From: Molanna angustata
Lineage: Eukaryota; Arthropoda; Insecta; Trichoptera; Molannidae
NCBI GenBank assembly: GCA_963576475.1
Contig: OY754977.1
Location: forward strand, 28,159,796-28,223,795
Reading direction: 5' to 3'
Length of the DNA: 64,000 bases
Positions 48,706 to 59,337 of this stretch are shown piece by piece (the first letter of the stretch is position 1; each line of letters opens with the position of its first letter). Below the pieces are notes generated by a model, which saw only the letters and a list, made by a program, of their open reading frames with translations, was not told the origin of the DNA and ran no database searches. The position numbers and the translations under genes are program-made.

Positions 48706-48900
48706 CCATTGTTTAATACTCTGTTTATAGATACTGACCAATCAAAAAAATTGTAAGCTCAACCCTCTACCTATATAACCCGACAGAAACTCCACGCCGT
48801 CATAGTCTTGAAGATGCCCTAGCAAGGCGAAATAGCTATCGACGAACTTATAAATACACGTAGAATCTAAAACAAATTGTTTTATTTTAATATAATTTAA
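48706..48900 (+). repeat. Inverted terminal repeat (pLTR), 5' side
   Basis: It starts CCATTGTTTAATACTC and ends TATAATTTAA, mirroring 46781-46975. It abuts the truncated end of the coding region. Confidence 0.9.
48805..48843 (+). ncRNA. Hammerhead-like motif in Penelope-type terminus (inverted copy)
   Basis: The same motif as at 46838-46876, on the plus strand: GTCTTGAAGATGCC, CTAGCAA loop, GGCGAAATAGCTATC, GAC. It lies antisense to the reverse transcriptase frame. Confidence 0.55.
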
Positions 48901-48912
48901 ACATCTCAAATA

Positions 48913-49239
48913 TTTCAGCATTGAAGTTCACCATCCATTATGATTGTTGTGCTTTTATAGGTGAGACGATACTGGCGTGTGAGGATACAAGGATGTATCG
49001 TGCTTCATTTTACAAGTAGCACACACGCACACAAGACGCTGGTTATGCAACAGTGTACGATATGCTATGATGGTATGAATGAATGAACCAAAATTAATAA
49101 TGTTTGAAAACAAAGATTACATAATTTAAGTGGTTGGTACTTAAAACGTACAATATTGGTTGGATAAATAACTATCGATAAACATTAAATGAAAAGTATG
49201 ACGTGTTATCTTTATTTAGGCGAGACGCGATTAATAATA
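48913..49239. other. Spacer, nothing recognised
   Basis: About 330 bases without open frame or known repeat. Contains ACACACGCACACAAGACGC near 49021. Confidence 0.4.
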
Positions 49240-49661
49240 ACTAGTTGCATGTAACACATGAGATCATGCTGTCGATAGCGATAGTATGTATAGTTAAGGA
49301 AACTCATAAATCCAAAGTATTGGATATTTTAACATATTTTGTTTTCTATACAAAAAATTTAGGTATGTATGTCAAGATAGGATAGTAAGGAGGTCAGTCC
49401 TTTTTTCTTACACAGAATATGAAAAGAGTATGATTAAGTAACAAACTATTGAGAGTCTTCGTAGATATTGTGTAGTGTATACTACTATACAAATTGTATG
49501 AAACGATGTCGTCAATAAATACAATATTTAGAATTAGTTCTTGAGTATAACTACTGTAACGTATATATTTTTTTTAAATAATTAAATTATCTAGTTGGGG
49601 TGTTAAGGCGTTTTTCGATATTAAAAAAAGGAAATATAGGCGGTAAAACACATAAATTTAT

Positions 49662-49975
49662 AATAAATAAATTTGGAATGGTAAAATAAAACCAAAGTTT
49701 TCAGTTCTACTAATTTAATGACACTGACAAGTTTCGGTCATCCAGTGACCATTTTCAAAGTGTGAAAAAAAACGAGGTGGTTGGTGTTTATATAATATCT
49801 GGTTAAGGGGTTTGCAACATTTTTTTTCCGTCAGTTCAATTAGTGTTGCTAGAAAGAACTGACAGATATTATATAAACTGAACTGAAAACTTTGGTTTTA
49901 TTTTACCATTCCAAATTTATTTATTATTTGAAATGGAGTTCTACCAAGAATTGTCCGTAGAAAAGTTAAAAAAAA
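49662..49975 (-). mobile_element. Short Penelope-type (pLTR-only) insertion
   Basis: ACATAAATTTAT flanks it at 49650-49661 and 49976-49987. Its ends are inverted repeats of about 40 bases (AAATTTGGAATGGTAAAAT against ATTTTACCATTCCAAATTT). It has no coding sequence but carries a hammerhead-like motif on the minus strand. Confidence 0.7.
49722..49764 (-). ncRNA. Hammerhead-like motif in short Penelope-type insertion
   Basis: On the minus strand: ACACT, then TTGAAAA (degenerate CUGANGA), a GGTC/GACC stem, GAAA, CTTG, cleavage triplet GTC, then AGTGT, which pairs with ACACT as stem I. The geometry is the same as at the other two Penelope-type loci. The conserved G of the first box is changed, so activity is doubtful. 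Confidence 0.55.
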
Positions 49976-50369
49976 ACATAAATTTATCATAAAAAAAATG
50001 CTTTTCTTACTGAAATTGTTTGAGAAAGTGTTTTTTGAAAAAAATTTTCAAAAAACAATTTGAGTCTATGTATTCGTCTACATTTATACTAATTTTCGGC
50101 GTTATATCTTTTACATGGTTCTTGAGATATATCGAAAAACAACTTTAAATTCAAAAGTTGATAATCCCTGACTGATACAAAAATTCATAATTTTGAGTAT
50201 AGAAGGCCTATAATTACCAATATATTCTGAAATTTTAGGCTCTGTGCATTGAGATGATCATAAGTTTTAAGGGAGGGGGACACACATACGCACACAGACA
50301 CACAGTGTCCTACTCCGAATCCTGAATAAAGCCATATATGGAACATATATGTTGCTAAGCCTCTAAGTT

Positions 50370-51017
50370 AGTAATCGAATATTTTATTATTGCATATGCG
50401 CAAACATTGGATTATTTTTCCTGTCGGGAGTCAAAGATATTTTTTTAACAGGTTTTTAATTATCTAAAAAAATTTCTTTGACTCCCGAAAGGGAAAAAAA
50501 TCCAATGTTTGCGCATATGCAATAATAAAGTATTCGATTACTTACACATTGGTACTAGTAGGTAAATAAGACAAAAATGACCTTATAAATCTGGTGCAAT
50601 TCAGGGGTGACTTCTATGCGAAAAATGCACTGTCACCTCAGGTATAAGAATTGTTGCTTTCATTATTTACAAAAAAATCAATTCTCTCAATAGATGGCGT
50701 TACAACAAAAATAATAAAAAAAAAATAATAAGAATGTTGTTCATAATTTCACACATAGATGGCTGTAGTAAAAATACTTATTTCCTAAAGCGAAAAGAAT
50801 TTCAGTATTGCAATATATAGAACTTTCAAAAATTGAATTGATGGGGATCTCATTAAAAAGGCATAATTGGTGAACGTTGCGCAAGCGCATAAAGTGATCA
50901 CGCAAACCAGCCGATGACAGGTCGTAAACCCTGTAGGTGCCTTGATTTCCCGGTTATCCTACAGTAAATATTCCAACTTCGTCTCTATTGAGATAATTAA
51001 AAATCTGTTAAAAAAAA
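50370..51017 (+). mobile_element. Interspersed repeat D with foldback 5' part
   Basis: CTCTAAGTT at 50361-50369 and 51018-51026 is a 9-bp target-site duplication. The first 173 bases (50370-50542) are a long palindrome: AGTAATCGAATATTTTATTA at one end and TCGATTACT at the other, with GGGAGTCAAAG/CTTTGACTCCC near the centre. The rest includes GGTGAACGTTGCGCAAGCGC and TAGATGGCGTTAC. Related copies are at 51889, 55640 and 62585. No coding capacity. A 9-bp duplication would suit a Mutator-like element, but a retroelement is not excluded. Confidence 0.75.
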
Positions 51018-51159
51018 CTCTAAGTTGGTGTTTTTTGACTTCAAAGTTAAAAAAAACGCGAAAAATATTGACCTGGCATACAAATATAGCATATCTTGGC
51101 TTAAAACTTTGTCGATATGTTAAGAGAAATAAATTCTCTTGAACAATTCGACAGTTGGA

Positions 51160-51888
51160 TAGTATAAAACTTTTAATCACTACTATTTTCAACCCGAGGA
51201 AAGGGAAACGATTACTTTTATTTATATGCATAATATTTAATGACCCTGTTTAGTTTATGAACAACTCATGGAATATTTATCAGAAAAAAATTACAGAAGA
51301 AACCGGAAAGTCATGCTTGGCAACTTTCCAAAAGCATTTCAAAATATCAATTGAAAGTAGCTGACAATAATCACAACTATGTACTTAAAATAAATACGTT
51401 ACAATGTGAATATCTATAATGCACTGTTCATTTGCAGGTAGATAATATAATTTTTATGATATATTGAAACTGTTTTATTTAAATCAAAAAAAGCTACTTT
51501 ACTGAGACATATATACATAGGTCACACTCTATGTTTCTGGAATCGACGACATGCAAAATTATTTTTTAAAAAGTTATTGCTGTGTTTTTAAAAAATGAAA
51601 ATTAACCGAAGAATACAGTTTGTTATATCAAATTGTCAATTGCTTGTACCCACCTACGTTTGTGACGTTATTTTAAAAATTAAGTGTCTTCATTACTAGT
51701 GTAAATTTTAGTAGCATGATTAACTAAAATTTAAAGTGTAATTTGACATAACTCTACTCATTTTGACGATGAAGTACCATGTAAGACTTAAAGATGGTTT
51801 GCAGAATTCAAGTGCGGTCGTGTCATTCATTCTCAGTGACGAATTTCACGATGGTCGCCAGTCAACCGTTGTTAACAACATAGATCGA
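51160..51888. other. AT-rich stretch, no gene supported
   Basis: A 61-codon frame at 51763-51948 overlaps the start of the next repeat D copy and shows no motif. Confidence 0.45.
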
Positions 51889-52295
51889 ATTTTTTTTTCC
51901 CTGTCGGGAGTCAAATATTGTATTATGTTTTTTTCTTCTCATTTATAAGGACTGTTGCTTTCATTGTTTACAAATAAACAAATCTCTCACTAGATGGCGT
52001 AACAAAAGTGTTTCTTCGTTACTTCATAGATGGCAATAGTATTAATGTCTTATTTTCAGGTGATTAGCTACTCATTATTCAAATATATAGAACTTTCAAA
52101 ATTTACATTGATACGATAACTATATTAGAAGGCATAATTGGTGAACGTTGCGCAAGCGCATATAGTGATCACGTAAACCAGCTGATGACAGGTTGAAGCC
52201 CTTTAGGTGCCTTGAGTTCCTGGTTCTTCTAAAATATTCCAAATTCGTCTATATTGAGATATTGATAAGTTTATCCAAAAAAAAGCCTATTAAAT
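51889..52295 (+). repeat. Repeat D, second copy
   Basis: Shares CCCTGTCGGGAGTCAAA, GTTGCTTTCATTGTTTACAA, TAGATGGCGTAAC, GGTGAACGTTGCGCAAGCGC and the ending TCTATATTGAGATAT with 50370-51017. It lacks the palindromic 5' arm. Confidence 0.8.
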
Positions 52296-52439
52296 AGATT
52301 TTTACTTAAATCGGAAGAGAATATGAAAATTTACCGTTTTAAATTTAGAGTTTTTTTACTATCTATAAAAGACAACTAATTGCATGAATTTATCAGTCTA
52401 TAATTCTATACCAACTCAACAATTCGACAGAGGTATTCT

Positions 52440-52670
52440 TATTTTAAAAATGGGGATAGCCAGAAGCTCGGACGATAAGTCGATAAAGACAGTGCTGACT
52501 TGGAGACCTGGAAGGACAAAGAGAGATGAGGAGCGACCTCAGATAAAATGGAGGGATTATATCAAACGATATGCTGGCACGTTCTGAATGCAGACTGCAC
52601 AGGAGAGAATGACATGGAGGCAAATAGAGGCCTTCGTCCAGGTGTTAACGGATATAGGCTGAGGAAAAAA
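52440..52670 (+). pseudogene. C-terminal fragment of an RTE-type LINE protein
   Basis: An open stretch to TGA at 52585-52587 encodes IARSSDDKSIKTVLTWRPGR and a following Lys-Trp-Arg-Asp-Tyr. After the stop the same pattern continues (Ala-Gln-Glu-Arg, Trp-Arg-Gln). This matches the extreme C-terminus of RTE-type insect reverse transcriptases. A SINE-B copy begins right after it. Confidence 0.65.
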
Positions 52671-52676
52671 GAAGAT

Positions 52677-52775
52677 GTGTCGGTAGCAGAGGGACCATCA
52701 CACTGGTTTTTAGTAATCCAGTGATGGAGACTTCGAACCCACCCTGCCTCGATGGATTCCTTTTGGTCTCAATTT
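52677..52775 (+). mobile_element. SINE-B copy, plus strand, diverged head
   Basis: TGTCGGTAGCAGAGG is a decayed A-box region, ACTGGTTTTTAGTAATCCAG the anticodon-arm-like part, and ACTTCGAACCCACC the B box. This is the only SINE-B copy on the plus strand apart from the truncated one at the window end. Confidence 0.65.
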
Positions 52776-53155
52776 CGATATCAAAACGTTTAAATACGTC
52801 TAATAATTAAGCTAGATATTTTTTCTCTACGATTTGTAGCTTTTTAAAAAAACTCGTTTTTACGTCCTATAATAATTATGAATTTTCTACGCAAAAATCG
52901 AGTCCACGTCTAAATATAAGCGAGCCAGAGGGGCGTATGTGCAAATAGTTATTGAAATTAAAGTAATACTCTTAGATGAGGCTTAATTTTTGCTAAATTT
53001 GCCACAAAAAAACTCTACATGGATGGATTGAACTGTTACAGAAATAAATAGTTTTTTGTCTCTCCTGTAAAGTAGTCATTTCGTTTGTACGGTCTTCTGG
53101 CTTGACGCCCGCGATATATAAGAACCTATAATATGTATGTAACAACTAAAGTTTT
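52776..53155. other. Spacer, nothing recognised
   Basis: AT-rich; no open frame above 60 codons. Confidence 0.4.
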
Positions 53156-53369
53156 GGGTATATGATCCAAATATTTACATAAAGGAAAGGATAGTTATGC
53201 AAATAGAGAGTTGGGACTTGGAGAAGATGTTGATGTATCACTTTTAAACATTGGAGACATTCCCAACAACGCTGGTCGAAAAGTATTATTTAATAATTAC
53301 TTAACGTCATTAATGTCTCATTTGCGAGATAATGTACAGAGAGAATCGATTAAACCATTTTTCTGACGA
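53156..53369 (+). pseudogene. piggyBac-type transposase fragment, degenerate
   Basis: In shifting plus-strand frames the sequence encodes Arg-Glu-Leu-Gly-Leu-Gly-Glu-Asp-Val, then LFNNYLTSLMSHLRDN, and then Arg-Glu-Asn-Arg-Leu. This is the order seen in the DDE domain of piggyBac-type transposases (Gly-Leu-Gly-Gly-x-Val, the Asp-Asn-Phe-Phe-Thr-Ser motif, then x-Arg-x-Asn-Arg). The usual Asp of the second motif is Asn. Several frameshifts are present. No terminal repeats were found, and its relation to the element at 56847 is unknown. Confidence 0.55.
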
Positions 53370-53884
53370 AGTTTAGTCCTTTGAATAACCAAGTACCACT
53401 AACACATTCAAAAACTGTACCAGAAAGAGAACATAATCTCGTATTTAAAAATTTCGTCCAGATCACCCAAATAAAGGAAATAGACAGAGTCGACTAAGAG
53501 GTATACCTACTATTTTTTTTTAATATTAGGCAACCCACCCTTAGAAAAGTGATTTGTGCCAAATGGAAGAAAAAATAAAATAAATATTAGTGAATAATAC
53601 GACTCACAGATTAATACAATTGATTAAGATAAATTTAGATATTGCGGAATAAATAGAAAGTGACGTCTAATAGATTACCACAGAGAACAGGCACCTTCTA
53701 TAAACTGAAATGGACAGAGTCGACTAAGAGGTATGATCGATACTAAAATGTGAGTGGTCCTGTGACGTCTAATAGGGATACTTATCCTAGGATGTACACC
53801 AGATTATTTAAACATAACCTACAAAAGTTTGGTAAAAATAGGTTGGTTATCTCAGTAAATTTTAGAGTAGTGAACGATACGAAT
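53370..53884. other. Spacer with a short direct repeat
   Basis: GACAGAGTCGACTAAGAGGT occurs at about 53487 and 53713, and GTGACGTCTAATAG at about 53661 and 53761. This suggests a small duplicated module of unknown nature. No gene. Confidence 0.5.
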
Positions 53885-54067
53885 ATTTATTTATTACTTC
53901 TTTGGCAATAAACAAGTTTAATGTCAAACATTGTTTTAACTCGCACCCAATAACAAGTTTCTACATTCTGGAGATATTAATCATCCCACATATCTAGACT
54001 GAAAAAACAATAAAAATCGAGCCCAGGACTTTTAGATCAGCAGTCAAATATCTATTCAACTGAGTTT
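53885..54067 (-). mobile_element. SINE-A, old diverged copy
   Basis: Recognisable by GCACCCAATAACAAGTTTC, ACATTCTGGAGATATTAATC and the decayed B-box region AAATCGAGCCCAGGAC. The head ends TCAACTGAG. Confidence 0.7.
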
Positions 54068-55639
54068 TTAAAGTGAAAAACTTTGTGACATATTACCTTT
54101 TTTACATAAAGTGATTACGAATAGTTCTATCAGAGGCCACGATAGTTTACAAAAATATGTGTTCTCTACTTCTTTGTCACACACCCATTATGATTTACAT
54201 TTTTTTCTCATCTTCATTTAAATATTATATTTCGTTTGATATCAATTTTATTTTTGTTTACCCGAGGTATGTAAATATGTTTATGTTAAGTGGAGGTATA
54301 CCTACTCTTTAATTTGAAAACTTTTGTTTAAAATGAAGTAGATGATAATATTAAGTTTTCCTAAAGTTAAATATTGTACCCTAGACAAATTAAATGTTTT
54401 ACTCGTAGTCTGCCAAAGAATACCATATATTCAGATGAATTGTAAGAAAAAAACGAACCTTAACAAATTGCAAAAATAAACTGTCTCTGAGAATATATTG
54501 TCAAAGAAACAAGGACGATATTTGATACTAAATCAAATAAAAATTAATTATGATTGGAATAGTTGTGACTGTCATGTTTCCAATATTGATGTTAGTTACA
54601 GAAACATTAATAGTTCGAATAGATCATAAGCGAAAGCAATAAACCTTGAATTAAATGACAATTCTTGGGATGCTTCGAGTATTGTAGATTATTGGAGTGT
54701 GTACGAAACATTAATAATTCATTTGACATGAAAATGTTCATAGAATTTCCAAATTCAATTGATTGGTATGCATAAATAATTTTTCAAGTTCAAAATAATA
54801 GTTATGTACATAAAAAAAAACAATTTATAATAGACACGTTTGCTTTTTTAGCGAAAAATTAAAGAAACTGAAATTGATATTTTTTAATACCGAATATAAA
54901 AATCAACCGGATGAGTTTTTTTTACTTTTTCAATATTTTAATTAGGTACCTACCTACTATTCTCGTTATTTAAAAAGAATCTCTAAATTTTACCTGATCT
55001 TTACGAATAAATATTATATTATCCAGATTTGATGATATACAATATATTTTCGTGTTTCATACATTACATAGAAGGTAATTTAGAGTGCTTATTTGTGTAC
55101 ATCCGTATGCCCAAGGTATACAAGGACTTTATTAGTGCCAAAGATTGTTAGATTTAAGGAAACAATAGAACAGTAATGACTAAGGGAATGGGTAATTTGT
55201 AAACACAAAAATTGACCATTTGAAGATATATATGGTTGAACCAAAAATATTTTTTTTAAATTGAACCGACTCGACGAAAACCACGGTTCACGTCTCTCTA
55301 TGCTTTGGGGTAAATGTCTAAAAAAAATAACAATATTTTCGTTGTTTTGAGGAGTATGTTATTTTACGAAACATCAGCTCCAGAAGACTTTAACTAAAGT
55401 ATTATCTGATAAATTGTGTTGTCTTTTACACTCAAGGTTGTAGGAGAAAATGTTCTTGTGGTTGACAGTTTGCTATTCATAAACTCACACATCTGAAAAG
55501 TTTTAAGAAAAATGATATGAATATCGAATTTGTCAAAATGAGTACATGAGCGACAGACTTTGTTTATGAATGTTTTATAGAAATTTGTTTATTTGTCTGC
55601 CTAAAGGGTTGAAAACATCTTTTCACTCGAATATTCTTT
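54068..55639. other. Long AT-rich stretch, no gene supported
   Basis: No open frame with recognisable content and no repeat shared with other parts. TAGGTACCTACCTAC near 54946-54958 is a short microsatellite patch. Confidence 0.45.
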
Positions 55640-55830
55640 TTTAATTGCACATACGCAAACATTGGATTTAAGTCAAATGATATTTTTATTGACAAACATT
55701 TTTTCAACATCTCAATACAGACGAAGTTGGGATATTGTAGAAGAACCAGGAACTCGAGGCAACTACAGGGCTTACGACCTGTCATCGGCTGGTTTTGGGT
55801 GGCATAAAGTGATCACTTAAAGTGAATAAA
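55640..55830 (-). repeat. Repeat D, partial copy
   Basis: ACGCAAACATTGGATT (5' motif of the family, plus orientation) is followed by the family's 3' part in minus orientation (TACAGACGAAGTTGGGATAT, GACCTGTCATCGGCTGG, GTGATCACTT). The mixed orientation mirrors the foldback structure of the copy at 50370. Confidence 0.7.
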
Positions 55831-56581
55831 ACGAGTGTTGAGTTATAACAGAATAATCTGCAAATAATTACAATTGCTTTTAACCATAGAAAATACAATA
55901 GCATGTTCAGTATAACCAAAATGTGAACTGTTGGATGTCGATTGATTTGGCAAAAAGTTACAGCTATTATAATGGGATTCATTTCAATACGATCAAATAA
56001 ATTTCAGAATAACCACCATTACACCAATTGTTTTTTTTAATTGTGTTGTTTCTTTTTTGCTTTGCATATGTGTATTTATATATTTATATAATGTATACTT
56101 GACTCCTGATGCTGTACCTACCTATACAAATGATAAAGTAAACATCGAACAACAGCTCCATAATAGGTAATAAAAACCTAGTGCAGCGTTCCTGATCATT
56201 TTATATGAAGGTATGTATGTATAGTTTATATTCAGAATAAAAATATATTACCTACTTCATCAATTAACTGTTCGGTCTCTTTACGGAAATTATGAACAAA
56301 AATGTTAATGGGTTTGACATTAAAGTTAAAGAAATGTAGGTAGGTACTTACAATTTTGTCAAATAGATTATGAAGACTTGTTAAAAGGATCATGTATTTG
56401 CTTTCGGATCTGAAACAAAAAAAAATACTATTAGGGCAAACTGCAAATATTAAAGCACAACAAACATACTTCAGCAGGAAAAAATCTTTTTTATTACAAT
56501 ATAAAAGTTTTCGACATTTTTAAAACATTTGAAAATTTCACTGCATTCAAAATGTTTTTTAAAAAAACAAGTTTTATTTTT
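55831..56581. other. No gene supported
   Basis: AT-rich; a 66-codon minus frame at 55782-55982 overlaps repeat D and has no motif. Confidence 0.45.
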
Positions 56582-56745
56582 TTAATGAATATGTCCTTGT
56601 TAAAAAAGTACATACATGTTCCAATATTGCCTTAATTAAGTATAATGCTTGTACATAGGTGAACGAAATCTACCGAAGCGGCCAAGGTGGGGTTCGAATT
56701 CACCAGCACTGGATTAGCACACCATGTCTTTGAGCCATGTCTTTG
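56582..56745 (-). mobile_element. SINE-B copy
   Basis: It starts AATGAATATGTCCTTGTTAA on the plus strand and ends in a decayed head (GGGTTCGAATTCACC, CACTGGATTAGCAC). It is more diverged than the copies at 32398 and 37044. Confidence 0.75.
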
Positions 56746-56846
56746 TATAACCTTAACGTCTTTGTGAATTTAAAATTAATTAAAATATATTATCGGGGAA
56801 AACTTAGCGATGTAAAACAACATAATTATTTCGTTTTAACCCTTAA

Positions 56847-57925
56847 TTAGGCGCATTAGAAAATCACACAAGTAATCGCATGGGGTCACTACTGACCCCA
56901 AAGAAATAAATGAAAATGGAGTGGAAGAAATAAATAAAACGAAGTATGCATTATCAAAAATATTCAAATGCTTTATTATTATCATGATAAAGAAACAAAA
57001 ACATAAATTTGACATTAAACAATTAAAAACACAAAACAACTTCTTAATCCTCTTAAAACTATGTCTTTTTGGTAGAGCCGAGATCAACTTAAAAAATATT
57101 ATTCAGATTCATTAGCAGATTCATGTATTCTGCATCCATTGCAGTAAGCCCTGAAGTATTGCTGACAAACAAGTTTACCACACTTATGGCATTTATTTGG
57201 CACTTTTTGTCTTGATGAACAGCGGCCGCGCTCAGGAGTTAATGATAATAATAAACACTTCCTTGCACCCTGCGCAAGTGGCGAGTTTATTGCCGTATGG
57301 CAATTTCTTCCAACTAAACAGTGTTTCCAGCCCAGAAAAGCAATATTTGCATGAGAAATGACTATAAATAAATTACTCCTCTGCTGGGAATCGAACTTAA
57401 TCGAATTTAATGGATGCATAACTTCCTGTATATCGTGAACCTCACGGAGCCGCTTTTTTGTCAAAGGAGGGACAGCACGCTGTTGAATGCGAGTTTTGTG
57501 GTAATCTTCCGCTAGTACCACCGCTAGTTTTTTCAAGAAAATTCGCCTAATATGTGTGCTACTCTTATCAGTATTCGATACAGCTATGATTCATATTGAA
57601 GTTTTAAAACCAAAAAAATGAATAAATTACAGAAATAAAGACAAGAATATATAAATAAAATATGCATTACAATAATGCACAAACATTTGTAACAATAAAT
57701 AAATAGATATACGTAAAAACAAAAAAATGAATACTTACCTTTCGCCAAAAATTGTTACGTAATTGGTCGCACCTAAGAGACATGTGCGTACGCGTTGATT
57801 TTCCAAACGCAACTGATTTGCATACCCCGTGAGGAGGTAGGAAGCTAGAATGAGCGCTGTCGCGTTACAAACACTTTAAGATATTTTTTTTTCAATTTGA
57901 AACTGTCATGACCCCATGCGCCTAA
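56847..57925 (-). mobile_element. piggyBac-type element, 1.08 kb, internally deleted
   Basis: Terminal inverted repeats are TTAGGCGCAT (56847-56856) and ATGCGCCTAA (57916-57925), each flanked by TTAA (56843-56846 and 57926-57929), the piggyBac target duplication. A second inverted motif, ATGGGGTCA near the left end and TGACCCCAT adjoining the right repeat, strengthens the pairing. Inside, only a C-terminal transposase piece remains (57099-57536, minus). At this length it is non-autonomous. Confidence 0.8.
57099..57536 (-). pseudogene. piggyBac-type transposase C-terminus
   Basis: 145 codons ending in a cysteine-rich domain: GRCSS, CHKCGKLVC and YCNGC give the spaced Cys pairs of the C-terminal zinc-binding domain that follows the DDE core in piggyBac transposases. 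That domain contacts the element ends. The DDE core with its catalytic Asp residues is absent, and full-length proteins are about 500-600 aa. The Met at 57536 is only the first available start. Function as a transposase is excluded; a DNA-binding remnant is possible. Confidence 0.65.
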
Positions 57926-57929
57926 TTAA

Positions 57930-59337
57930 TGGTTAGTTTCATAGAATTATAAGGCACAGAAGCCGCGTGTAGTACAAATTTCGAATTCAAATGTATGCCA
58001 AGTTTTTTTTTACATGTGTGTGTGAGGCGGTAGATCGGTTGGTCTACGTATTATGTACGTGTGCGTATCGCTAGGTGTACGTATACGGCCGGGCGAGTGA
58101 AATTCGTCTGTTTCAGCGTAGTTTTAGTTGGCATACATTCATTGCGCTGACTAGGCATCTGTATCGTATATATTACCTAATGTTAGTTTAATGATTTTCC
58201 TAAACACAAAGTATTTTCTGTGTATATTTCGCCATTCTTTAATGCCTACTTAATTTTTTGTCCATTGTCAAAAAATGTATTCTTTTATGAGCAAATATTT
58301 GTTGATGCAAATGTCAGAAGTAAGTAATAATACAAAGTTTATGTAAAAAAAGGTGATTATTTTCGTTGCCATGGTTACGACCAAATCAACATAATAATAT
58401 TTTAGTGTGTAGTGTAATGTGTATGTAGATATCTAATTATGGATATGCTAACATTGGGTGCGTGTGAAATAATATTTGACAAAATATGTACTTGTTAGTT
58501 GCACGAGAAGCAATAACATACAAAATTGATCTATAGTAAAAAATATGATAGAATTTGGTGAACGTCGAGCAAGCCTGTGAAGTAATCATAAACGAGTCAA
58601 TGACAGAACATTCTTAATTATGTTTTTTTGACAATGTTTTATTTTGGCAAATATATTTTTTTTGCTAAATAATATTCATAAAGGCTTGTAAATCATTAAT
58701 TTTCTCCTTTGATGATTAGGTAGGTATACCTTATTTAGGCAATAGCTTGAGAAATCACGTGGGCTTCCCAGAACACAATTTTGTTATGCTTGGTTGTTAT
58801 TTGTGAAAACCGACACCCTCTCTGAAAAATTTTCGGTTATTGCCGATATTTATATCTTGATTTATGTGAACATTGATACCAAAAGAATGTTCGTTATTTT
58901 TCCTAATAATAATTAAAGTAATGAACTGCTAAGACCAATCCGTTAATTGTGACAAAAATGGGCCGTTATCAACGAAGTTTAATGCGACTAAACATCAAAT
59001 GTATAATTATATTATTATCAAACGATCATTTTGGTGGACATTTCAGCTTTTAATAACCGTAAAATTGCCTCGTTATTTCATTGTATTTTCGCTTTACATT
59101 TTTTAACAAAAATGTAACATGGAGTTTTAATATGAGTTTTACTTGAAGGCAAATGATTCATATCAGAAATAATTCTGTATTTATAATAGACCTATAATTT
59201 TTCATAGTTCCTTTGTAATAAATAATTTTCACTTTTAAATTCATTATTTTTACAGCGATTTCTTCACTGTCTGTATTGTAATTTTGAAATCGATTTTCAA
59301 ATAACTTCCCGAACAGTTAGAACTCTGAAACTATTAA
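57930..59337. other. No gene supported; GC-richer patch 58005-58170
   Basis: The patch with GTGTGTGTGAGGCGGTAGATC and GTATACGGCCGGGCGAGTG differs in composition from its surroundings, but I cannot assign it. A decayed repeat D piece (GGTGAACGTCGAGCAAGC) lies near 58557. Confidence 0.4.

Larger units (their letters stand above)
46745..48899 (-). mobile_element. Penelope-like element, 5'-truncated, with inverted terminal copy
   Basis: The element is read on the minus strand. AACATCTCAAATA at 46732-46744 and 48900-48912 is a 13-bp target-site duplication. The ends carry a ~195-bp inverted repeat (46781-46975 against 48706-48900). One copy is the true 3' terminal region and the other an inverted partial copy fused to the 5' side. 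Penelope-like elements are known for such variable pseudo-LTRs and inverted 5' pieces. The coding part is 47384-48696. The element sits 25 bases from the RTE insertion. Confidence 0.9.
49240..51159 (+). repeat. SIR repeat copy split by two later insertions
   Basis: It starts ACTAGTTGCATGTAACAC and ends TTCGACAGTTGGA. The repeat is interrupted at 49662-49975 and 50370-51017. Removing both would leave a near complete SIR copy. Both insertions carry duplicated target sequence, so the order of events is clear. Confidence 0.85.
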
